NCBI GenBank assembly: GCA_964509475.1
Contig: CAZDXJ010000020.1
Span: 1 to 31,585, forward strand
DNA from: CAZDXJ01 sp964509475
Lineage (GTDB): Bacteria; Pseudomonadota; Gammaproteobacteria; Methylococcales; Methylomonadaceae
Reading direction: 5' to 3'
Length of the DNA stretch: 31,585 nucleotides
Part shown: piece by piece, positions 26,101-31,585 of the stretch
How positions within the stretch are numbered: the stretch's first letter is position 1
How the letters are laid out: every line of letters starts with the position of its first letter
The notes under the pieces: generated by a model
Seen by the model: only the letters and a program-made list of their open reading frames with translations
Database searches by the model: none
Told to the model about the DNA's origin: nothing
Made by a program: the position numbers and the translations under genes

Positions 26101-28130
26101 CGGATGTGGGCGAGCCCGGGCTGGGCAATATCATCCTGACCCTGAAGGATCAATACGGCACCCCCATTGCCACAACGACCTCGGACAGCAACGGATTCTA
26201 CCTCTTCAGCAGTGTGCAAGCCGGCAACGGTTATTATGTCGAAGCGACTTCCGGCCTGCCATCCGGCTTGACACAATCGGCACCCGCCGGGCGTTCCGAT
26301 AACCGTACCAATGCGTTTAACCTGAACGCCGGCCAAAACTACATTGATGCCGATTTGGGTTACACATCCTCTGGAACCGCTGCCTTGGGCGACCGGATAT
26401 GGAGCGATGCCAATGGCGACGGTATCCAGGATGCCGGCGAGCCGGGGCTGGCCGGCATTACGGTACAGCTCTGGCAAGATGACGGCGACGGAGTATTTGA
26501 TTCCACAAAGGATACCTTGATAAACACGACCGTTTCGGCTGCCAGCGGCGCTTATCTATTCGCGGGCGTTACCGCCAGCGGAATCGAGGACTATTGGCTG
26601 GTCACCGATGCGGCCCATCCACCGGCAGGCTATAGCTACACCACCCACAGCGCCTTTTTGTACCAAACTGTAAACGCCGGCGATGTCATTGTTACGGCCG
26701 ATTTTGGCTTTCAGAATACGGCCAGCACCTACCGTATCAGCGACCGCGTCTGGTTTGATCAAGACGGCAGCGGCGGCGTTAACGGATCGGAAGGCGGTCT
26801 TGCCGGAGTTACCGTCGCATTACTGGATGCCAGCCTCAATGTCATTGCCAGCACAACCACGGACAGCAACGGCAATTTCAGTTTCACTGGCGTGGCGGGC
26901 GGCAACTACACCGTGAACATTACCGATACTGGCGGGATATTGACCGATTACTACGGCACCACGACCGCCGCGATCAATAACCAATACAGCATTACCGCGC
27001 TGGCCTCTGATCTGGACAACACCAGCGCACCCAGCTTTGGCTACAATCTCACCCGCAGTATCGGGGATACAATATTCAACGATCTGAATGGCAATGGTAT
27101 ACAGGACAACGGCGAGCCGGCCATCAGCGGGGTTACGGTGGAACTTCAAGATGGTGTTTGTACACCTGGCAGCAATTGCCCCACCGTCATCAGCAACAAC
27201 AATGGACACTATTTGTTTTCCGGTCTGAACGATGGGGCTTACACCATAGCCATCGACGGTACCCAAACCGCCCTGTCCGGTTACACCCTGACTACAGCCG
27301 ATGATGGCCCTGCCGGTTCGCCGCATACCCGCAATGTTACACTGAGCGGCGGTATCAGCCAGCTTGCTGTTGATTACGGTTATCGGACATCGGCGGCAAC
27401 CTCGGTTTCCGGAACAATCTGGAATGATCTGAATCAGGATGGCATTATCGATGCCAATGAAGCCGGTATCCAGAATGTTAGCCTGGATATATTGAACGGC
27501 ACCACGGTTGTGGCCCATGTAACTACCGATGCCAGCGGCTATTACAGTTTCACCGGCCTGCCTGCCAACGCCTACACGGTAAAAATTACCGATACCCAGG
27601 CCGTGTTAAACGGTTTCAACGCTACCGCCGAAGGCACCGGTTCGCCAGCCATCTCAGGAGATGGCAGCGTGAATGGCCAGGAGCCGGCAAATACAACCGG
27701 CGGCAATGTCAGCGGCCTGGTTTTTGGCTTTTTTAACCCCACGCCGACTTTGGCAAAAATCCTCCATGTCACATTATCCGCCGTGCCCGTGTCCCGATTC
27801 ATACAACAAGCGCCTGTTAAAAACGAAAAACAAGCCGCTTTGGCGGCCTATTTGGATCCGGATGGCGACGGGATAGTCGCGGTGCTGCATTGGGAAACAC
27901 TGAACGAGATCGGCACCATCGGTTTTTATGTTGAACGTCTGGATAACAGCGGCTGGCGGCGTATCAATGATCAAATGTTACCGGGTTTGATTACCGCGCC
28001 GCTGGGAGGGCAATACCAACTGGCCGATCCCGAAGCTGAAACCGGTGCCGATCAGCAATACCGCATTATTGAACAGGAAGCCTGGGGTAACCGGCGATCT
28101 TATGGACCCTATCGGGTACATGCCCAATAA
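23118..28130 (+). CDS. Large secreted multidomain surface protein with SdrD B-like modules (1670 aa)
   Basis: Probably exported and adhesive or structural. A signal peptide ends about residue 37 (QTVLTA). The head (about 40-520) contains YDHWEDGYE near residue 86 and beta-rich segments like IgGFc-binding-type domains (TTINIYDKNGA, RIEADKTIQMHYV). DUF11-like domains follow (about 520-650 and 655-965); the second appears interrupted by a beta-sandwich-like insert at about 728-897. Five SdrD B-like modules begin near residues 980, 1089, 1206, 1314 and 1428, each with a calcium-loop-like motif such as DANGDGIQDAGE. The C-terminus (about 1560-1670) is FN3-like (HWETLNEIGTIGFYVE). GAGG lies 7 nt before the ATG. 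There is no LPXTG motif, lipobox or C-terminal membrane anchor and no dedicated secretion gene nearby, so how it reaches or stays on the cell surface is unclear. Function is inferred from domain types. Confidence 0.85.
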   Translation: MISNHIKLTNIFALKKHFSRIFLILVLCLSSQTVLTAPAGYSKYFIPGAETDMLTILEAIGVGSQGSTTHVIIGVTSWSKNTTLCYDHWEDGYEYDPLNPGSATCDETVALTAAAPSHTFESANVDPAAPPPANCNTTGTCNYDGRDIIYAIGGAVTVSRSSWAETTGTVLALAWEVYPVTPQLTSYILPFGEDLAAPAPGPNLQDFNRVFALIQATENNTTINIYDKNGAALISNIVLQQGQVYRLDDSKLAAGATLNTGTRIEADKTIQMHYVIGELNSQYEIRGLAAFPRGFWSKEYYAPVPSFGNAAIGNVTTEIYLYNPHSTALTINYEMGNGTTGSVSVPALDTIALTTAAGGASIPTNSAIYLNASDVFWGISTIDKANVVYDWAYSLVPRAMLTNEHYLAWAPGSTNAPTGGGTGDENDSGVFIAPAQDAIRVFVDYDSNGTVDQTYNLGRLQSQYIFDPNDGDMSNAHIWATGPYVAAYGQNADTAAISAPAIDVGYTMLPSLDTDIVIKTGKSADPVMVPAASGSQTTFTLTVDSSQYAVDNLSADDLLPAGWTYISGSTTITRADLTTLTGAAADPAITGSTLSWSSAQLLSLAPRQTLTIQYKAQTSATHTVGDVTENRFTATGTRTVQGITQTFASKAFAFNTFGNLQINKTSTAGTPLFPGDNYSYTITVTNPSGSTATYNNVALYDPLPPGISYVAGTSQVTAPVAGTTSNVLDTFSIAAYNNNDGNINWAGNWIETGDDGAAATGNIGVQYGVQHALFLDAWFGGNTALPRSLCRTIDASAYVSANLSYDYQLYTGTGNSPDPRNHIDVYIKAGGQPDRLIASHETPDSNGAINGGGSISQAIPSSYLTANTKVCFQVTSGFDTANGDALGFTNVRVDVTTAPGPGTATVAAGSPPNWVDATQKYALGPGQSLTLSYQIRVDNPLATGIDQIRNTVSVTTVETVVPLAATVTNTVNNPSTASARVGDRIWLDTNGNGTPDVGEPGLGNIILTLKDQYGTPIATTTSDSNGFYLFSSVQAGNGYYVEATSGLPSGLTQSAPAGRSDNRTNAFNLNAGQNYIDADLGYTSSGTAALGDRIWSDANGDGIQDAGEPGLAGITVQLWQDDGDGVFDSTKDTLINTTVSAASGAYLFAGVTASGIEDYWLVTDAAHPPAGYSYTTHSAFLYQTVNAGDVIVTADFGFQNTASTYRISDRVWFDQDGSGGVNGSEGGLAGVTVALLDASLNVIASTTTDSNGNFSFTGVAGGNYTVNITDTGGILTDYYGTTTAAINNQYSITALASDLDNTSAPSFGYNLTRSIGDTIFNDLNGNGIQDNGEPAISGVTVELQDGVCTPGSNCPTVISNNNGHYLFSGLNDGAYTIAIDGTQTALSGYTLTTADDGPAGSPHTRNVTLSGGISQLAVDYGYRTSAATSVSGTIWNDLNQDGIIDANEAGIQNVSLDILNGTTVVAHVTTDASGYYSFTGLPANAYTVKITDTQAVLNGFNATAEGTGSPAISGDGSVNGQEPANTTGGNVSGLVFGFFNPTPTLAKILHVTLSAVPVSRFIQQAPVKNEKQAALAAYLDPDGDGIVAVLHWETLNEIGTIGFYVERLDNSGWRRINDQMLPGLITAPLGGQYQLADPEAETGADQQYRIIEQEAWGNRRSYGPYRVHAQ

Positions 28131-28154
28131 AATCGATACCTGAAAAACAGGGTA

Positions 28155-28182
28155 GCATCCGGTTACACCGGCAACCGGATGC
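28155..28182 (+). terminator. Perfect 10-bp hairpin downstream of the surface protein gene
   Basis: GCATCCGGTT and AACCGGATGC pair perfectly around an 8-base loop, 25 bases after the stop codon at 28130. The stem is GC-rich, but no T-run follows, so intrinsic termination is uncertain. It could also belong to the REP-like cluster just downstream. Confidence 0.4.
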
Positions 28183-28218
28183 CGTTGCGCTTGATCGCAT
28201 CTGCGACCTATGAATATC

Positions 28219-28240
28219 GTAGGTGCGGATTTATCCGCAC
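28219..28240. repeat. REP element (GTAG-type), copy 1
   Basis: The element reads GTAG followed by GTGCGGAT TT ATCCGCAC, an 8-bp stem with a 2-base apex. A GTAG-like tetranucleotide at the foot of a palindrome is the hallmark of REP elements mobilised by RAYT (TnpA-REP) transposases. The first 21 bases are identical to those of the copy at 31559. No RAYT gene is in the window. Confidence 0.7.
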
Positions 28241-28416
28241 AACCACCCAAAGCCCATTTCATTAACCTAGTTGTAGTCGGCGCGTAGGTCATTGATTGAT
28301 CAGGACACGTGCATACATCGCTGTCGTTCGGCATAACATCCCAAGTCAGGCAAATCAACAACCTGCACCGGCTTTTCAGAGGGGGTGAGTCGATACAGTT
28401 AATGATTTAATGACAG

Positions 28417-28430
28417 CGCCCTATAGGGCG
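28417..28430. repeat. 14-base perfect palindrome
   Basis: CGCCCTATAGGGCG is its own reverse complement. It lies in the middle of the hairpin-rich intergenic region and could be a remnant of an extragenic repeat or a binding site. No gene start is near. Confidence 0.4.
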
Positions 28431-28438
28431 GAACAAGC

Positions 28439-28459
28439 CCGGATATACCGGCGATCCGG
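28439..28459. repeat. Inverted repeat CCGGAT / ATCCGG
   Basis: A 6-bp stem with a 9-base loop, set in CCGG-rich sequence just after the 14-base palindrome. It looks like part of the same extragenic repeat cluster; no T-tract follows. Confidence 0.35.
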
Positions 28460-28517
28460 CCGGGACAAAAGCCTTCTTCTCGCCAGCGTATAAAAAATAT
28501 ACATAGCCTGGTGTTAT

Positions 28518-28534
28518 GGATATACAATATATCC
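28518..28534. repeat. Inverted repeat GGATATA CAA TATATCC
   Basis: A perfect 7-bp stem with a 3-base loop, AT-rich apart from its foot. It is not followed by a T-tract. It may be an operator-like site or another element of the extragenic cluster. Confidence 0.35.
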
Positions 28535-28732
28535 GCATCCAGACCCTGACCGGCTAGAGTCTGCGCGGTTACGAATGCGGAAAATAAAGCAACTAGTAGT
28601 TCGTTTCATCAAAAGGTTTACAATAATTTGTTCGAAAGTGATTTTTAATAGAGCAAATTTTTCATACATTTACTGACCGAAAGGTTAATCAATAAATGTA
28701 AATGTTATAACGAATCGTTCTACTAGCGGAAA

Positions 28733-28760
28733 CCTGTTGCAGACAGGCACGCTCGCGTGC
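28733..28760 (+). promoter_or_regulatory. Two adjacent hairpins in the leader of the MgtC-like gene
   Basis: CCTGT TGCAG ACAGG (28733-28747) is followed, sharing one base, by GCACGC TC GCGTGC (28747-28760). They end about 32 bases before the likely start codon at 28793, so they could lie in the 5' leader. No known riboswitch was recognised. Structure is seen; a regulatory role is a guess. Confidence 0.3.
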
Positions 28761-28792
28761 AGTATAGTTTCAAACAAGCCTCCCTGAAACCC

Positions 28793-30055
28793 ATGAACAT
28801 GATCAGCGCCCTGCCCCCGTTATTGACCCACTTCATCGCCACCATCGTGTTCAGTTTTCTGGTTGGCCTGGAGCTGCACAGTTATCAACGCGCCAATGAT
28901 TACAGCGTCAGTTTCGGTTCGACCCGGACCTTCGTACTCATTGGCATACTGGGCTTCATCCTGTTTCGCATCGACCCGCAGCGTTATCTTGTATTTACGG
29001 TTGGCCTGTTGCTGCTGGGTATATTGCTGATGCTGTTTTATTGGCGCAGTACCAAAAAACAACATTTTTCCCTGGCGATTATATTGCTGGCACTGGCCAC
29101 TTACAGCATCGGTCCGGTTGCCATTTGTTTTCCGGGCTGGTTTCTGATTCTGTTTGTCGTCGCGCTGATTTTATTACTGGGCGAGAAACCCAAAATCCGG
29201 CGTCTGTCCGATCAGGTCAGCAGCGAAGAAATGGTCACATTGGCAAAGTTCCTGATTATGTCGGGCATCATCCTGCCGCTGTTACCGGACAGCCAGATCG
29301 CACCGATGATTACCGTCACTTATTACAAAGTCTGGCTGGCGGTTATCGTGGTATCCGGTATTTCCTATGTCAGTTATCTTGTCCAGACCTATTTTCTCAA
29401 ATCACAGGGATTGATGCTAACCGGCATTCTCGGTGGTTTGTATTCCAGTACTGCGGCAACGGTGGTGATTGGCCGCCGCGCCCGCGAGACCAGCTATGAA
29501 CATGTGGTTTCCTCGTCGCTGATCATGGCCACGGCGATGATGTATTTACGTCTTATCGTCGTTGTGGGCCTGTTCAACAGAAACGCCGCCGCCTGGCTGC
29601 TGCCGCCTTTTCTCGGAGCAGCCGGGCTTTCCTGTTTATTGGCCTTTATATTGCTGCGCTGGAAAAACCGTAACGCACCCATCGGTGACATACCGCCGAT
29701 AAGACACCCGCTGGAATTGAAAATTGCCTTGATGTTCGCTTTTTTATTCGTTTTTTTCGCTACCCTGACCCATTACGTGGTCGGTGATTACGGCACAACC
29801 GGCTTGCAGGTTCTGGCTTTCGTAACCGGCTTCACCGATATCGACCCTTTCATTCTGTCGGTGCTGGCCGGAAAATACGAAGTCACCCAGGAAACCCTGA
29901 TTGCCGCCGTACTGGTAGCCAGTGGCAGCAACAATCTGCTTAAAGGCATTTACGCCATTGTTCTGGCGCGTAAAGGCTCGGTTGTACCGGCTGCCGCCTG
30001 GCTGGTTTTCCTGTTTATCGCATCATTGCTGTATGCCTACCTGGGATTTCACTGA
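28793..30055 (+). CDS. MgtC/SapB family membrane protein with DUF4010 domain (420 aa)
   Basis: An integral membrane protein of unknown activity. The N-terminus (LPPLLTHFIATIVFSFLVGLE, split over residues 6-26, then SFGSTRTFVLIGILGF) matches the MgtC/SapB-type start, though without the acidic signature typical of true MgtC. The C-terminal half is the DUF4010 domain (GLYSSTAATVVIGRRARE, ending with SGSNNLLKGIYAIVLARKGS), and at least ten hydrophobic segments are visible. The frame is open to a GTG at 28757; the ATG at 28793 or 28799 fits the hydrophobic start better, but neither has a clear ribosome binding site. The name comes from domain likeness; Mg2+ transport is not shown. Confidence 0.8.
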   Translation: MNMISALPPLLTHFIATIVFSFLVGLELHSYQRANDYSVSFGSTRTFVLIGILGFILFRIDPQRYLVFTVGLLLLGILLMLFYWRSTKKQHFSLAIILLALATYSIGPVAICFPGWFLILFVVALILLLGEKPKIRRLSDQVSSEEMVTLAKFLIMSGIILPLLPDSQIAPMITVTYYKVWLAVIVVSGISYVSYLVQTYFLKSQGLMLTGILGGLYSSTAATVVIGRRARETSYEHVVSSSLIMATAMMYLRLIVVVGLFNRNAAAWLLPPFLGAAGLSCLLAFILLRWKNRNAPIGDIPPIRHPLELKIALMFAFLFVFFATLTHYVVGDYGTTGLQVLAFVTGFTDIDPFILSVLAGKYEVTQETLIAAVLVASGSNNLLKGIYAIVLARKGSVVPAAAWLVFLFIASLLYAYLGFH

Positions 30056-30128
30056 TAGTCGGGAACACTTAAAACATGAAAAAATAAATTTTTCACTTAC
30101 AAATCAATTAAATACTAAAATTCCACAG

Positions 30129-31298
30129 ATGCAATACAATATCCCAAAAACAGTATGGGCGCTAGGCTTTGTCAGCCTGTTCATGGATTTATCCTCTGAA
30201 TTGATACACGCTTTGCTGCCGGTGTTCATGGTTTCAACACTCGGTGCCAACATGCTCACCATCGGTTTGGTTGAAGGCATTGCCGAAGCGACCGCCCCTG
30301 TTGTCAAGGTTTTTTCCGGTGCCATCAGCGATTTTTTTCGCCGCCGCAAGTTGCTTTTGTTGATAGGTTATGGACTAGCCGCCCTGAGCAAACCCTTGTT
30401 TCCCCTGGCCGATTCAATGATCACGGTTTTCACGGCCCGCTTTCTGGACAGAATCGGTAAAGGCATACGGGGTGCGCCACGTGATGCGCTAATTGCCGAT
30501 GTCGCACCAGCAAAGATACGTGGTGCCTGCTTCGGTTTGCGCCAATCCATGGATACCATTGGCGCATTTCTCGGGCCGCTGGCGGCAATCGTTTTGTTAA
30601 TCGCATTGAACGGCGACTTGCTGGCGGTTCTGTGGATTGCGGTCGTTCCATCCGTTATCGCGGTATTATTAATCATTATCAACGTCGAAGAACCCGATAT
30701 CCGAACATCAAATCAGGTTTTCCATTCACCACTGAAATTGTCCGTCCTCAAGCAATTTCCCCGGAGCTACTGGCAGGTTGTCGGCATCGGCGCCCTGTTT
30801 AGCCTGGCGCGTTTTAGCGAGGCCTTTCTGGTTCTACAGGCCCAGCAAATGCACATGCCATTGACCTGGATACCCCTGGTCATGGTGGTCATGAGTATCA
30901 GCTATGCTTTATCGGCCTATCCAGCCGGTGTTTTGTCCGATAACCGTAACAAAAAACACTTGCTCATTGTCGGGTTGTTTTTTTTAATCATTGCCGATCT
31001 GGTATTGGCCCAGGCAACAACACGGACAACACTTATGCTGGGTGTTGCCTTCTGGGGACTGCACATGGGCTTTAGCCAGGGTATTCTGGCCACGCTGGTC
31101 GCCGAAACCACACCCCGGCAATTAAAAGGCACCGCATTCGGCGTATTCAATTTTATCAGCGGCGGCTGTATGCTCTTCGCCAGTCTGATTGCCGGTGGCT
31201 TATGGGATTATTATGGTGCTAAGCAAACCTTCTATTGCGGTGCGGTATTTGCCTTTCTGGCCTTGAGTCTGCTCATCACGCGATACAGACTCGGCTAA
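30129..31298 (+). CDS. MFS transporter (389 aa)
   Basis: A major facilitator superfamily permease, probably with 12 membrane segments and about the standard 390 residues. Between the first helices lies SELIHALLPVFMVSTLGAN, and the loop motif RFLDRIGKGIRGAPRDALIAD (split around residues 96-116) marks a group of bacterial MFS proteins of uncertain substrate. The second half has a related loop (YPAGVLSDNRNKKHLL). The frame extends back to 29922 inside the previous gene, but the ATG at 30129 gives the normal MFS start. It follows the MgtC/DUF4010 gene by 73 bases and may be cotranscribed with it. The substrate cannot be told from the sequence. Confidence 0.85.
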   Translation: MQYNIPKTVWALGFVSLFMDLSSELIHALLPVFMVSTLGANMLTIGLVEGIAEATAPVVKVFSGAISDFFRRRKLLLLIGYGLAALSKPLFPLADSMITVFTARFLDRIGKGIRGAPRDALIADVAPAKIRGACFGLRQSMDTIGAFLGPLAAIVLLIALNGDLLAVLWIAVVPSVIAVLLIIINVEEPDIRTSNQVFHSPLKLSVLKQFPRSYWQVVGIGALFSLARFSEAFLVLQAQQMHMPLTWIPLVMVVMSISYALSAYPAGVLSDNRNKKHLLIVGLFFLIIADLVLAQATTRTTLMLGVAFWGLHMGFSQGILATLVAETTPRQLKGTAFGVFNFISGGCMLFASLIAGGLWDYYGAKQTFYCGAVFAFLALSLLITRYRLG

Positions 31299-31522
31299 AC
31301 TCTGCCTATCCTGTTCAGTTCATCCGCCAATTGCCGGGTATTCATCGTTTCCAGCGGTAACACCAACATCTTATCAATATACTTCGCGGTCACGGTTGCG
31401 GATTTTGAAAATAGCTGTTGTTGGGGTTCAAGAGTGTTTTTACACGCCGCACGGTTATGAAGGTGGAAAATGATTGGGCAATTGGGAACTGTTGGCAGGC
31501 GGCTTGCCCTTACCCATTGCCA
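31295..31522 (-). pseudogene. Start-less ORF remnant at the right edge
   Basis: A minus-strand frame is open for 75 codons and ends at TAG (31297-31295), overlapping the MFS stop by two bases. The last part reads TAKYIDKMLVLPLETMNTRQ then LADELNRIGRV, which has a natural protein-like composition. The frame is closed by TAA at 31523-31525 and has no good start codon. In a neighbouring frame a short peptide beginning MAMGKGKPPANSSQLP starts nearby, which would fit a frameshifted or internally deleted gene. I do not recognise the family. It could equally be chance open frame. Confidence 0.35.
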
Positions 31523-31558
31523 TTAAGTTCAGCCCTTTTGTTGAATGGATTTATGGAT

Positions 31559-31579
31559 GTAGGTGCGGATTTATCCGCA
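31559..31579. repeat. REP element (GTAG-type), copy 2
   Basis: The element is identical over 21 bases to the copy at 28219: GTAG, then G, then TGCGGAT TT ATCCGCA, here a 7-bp stem because the next base differs. It lies at the right edge of the window, upstream of the ORF remnant on the minus strand. The copies are 3.3 kb apart and flank the MgtC-like and MFS genes. Confidence 0.7.
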
Positions 31580-31585
31580 TAGTAC

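Larger units (their letters stand above)
28131..28792. other. Hairpin-rich intergenic region without recognisable genes
   Basis: About 660 bases between the surface protein and the MgtC-like gene. The left part holds a strong 10-bp hairpin, a small hairpin TCGCA TC TGCGA (28195-28206) and a REP element. The middle holds the palindrome at 28417-28430 and hairpins at 28439-28459 and 28518-28534. The right part is AT-rich, with an 8-bp inverted repeat (ACATTTAC at 28666-28673, GTAAATGT at 28698-28705). I find no convincing coding sequence; the open minus-strand frame over the left part covers the REP element and lacks any recognisable domain. Confidence 0.6.

Noticed and set aside
23205..27518. 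Several long minus-strand open frames opposite the surface protein
   Set aside because: They are antisense shadows of a GC-rich, biased coding sequence, with Ala/Gly/Val/Ile-rich translations and no recognisable motif.
27978..28361. Minus-strand frame of 127 codons across the end of the surface protein
   Set aside because: Half is antisense to the surface protein and half crosses the REP and hairpin cluster; no protein family is suggested.
30077..30095. AT-only inverted repeat between the MgtC-like and MFS genes as a terminator
   Set aside because: The 7-bp stem TGAAAAA / TTTTTCA is almost entirely A-T and would be unstable, with no GC core.

Overview
This window carries about 22 genes from what looks like a gammaproteobacterium. 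The main evidence is gene order: nadB diverges from a sigma-E operon (rpoE/algU, mucA, mucB, rseC, mucD), followed by lepA, lepB, a DUF4845 gene, rnc, era, recO and pdxJ. Pseudomonas-like and methanotroph-like gammaproteobacteria have similar arrangements. Assignment to the methanotrophs is a guess and was not tested.

Left part (1-12,452). Near the left edge is a Cas6-family RAMP protein with no CRISPR array or other cas gene in view. From 12,296 down to 1,350 there are 13 genes on the minus strand with gaps of 93 nt or less and many start/stop overlaps. They run from envelope stress (sigma-E, its anti-sigma factor and co-regulators, the MucD protease), through translation and secretion (LepA, signal peptidase I), to RNA and ribosome maturation (RNase III, Era), DNA repair (RecO), vitamin B6 synthesis (PdxJ) and a PP2C-type phosphatase. 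Two sigma-E-like promoter candidates lie upstream of rpoE.

Middle part (12,453-22,973). nadB (NAD synthesis) is on the plus strand. On the minus strand are a small DUF2934-type protein with a C-terminal cysteine cluster, bioA (biotin), hemF (haem) and a COG0523 metallochaperone-type GTPase. Next come a P-type H+-ATPase with a histidine-rich tail and ppsA, probably cotranscribed on the plus strand.

Right part (23,118-31,585). A 1,670-residue secreted surface protein dominates. It has a 'DHWEDGYE' head region, DUF11-like domains (one apparently split by a beta-sandwich-like insert), five SdrD B-like modules with calcium-loop motifs and an FN3-like C-terminus. After it comes a hairpin-rich 660-base intergenic region containing a GTAG-type REP element; an identical copy lies at the right edge of the window. 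Then come an MgtC/DUF4010 membrane protein, an MFS transporter and a start-less ORF remnant.

No rRNA, tRNA, IS element or CRISPR array was recognised. The least ordinary items are the surface protein, the isolated Cas6-like gene, the REP pair with its surrounding hairpins, and the histidine-rich tail of the proton pump.
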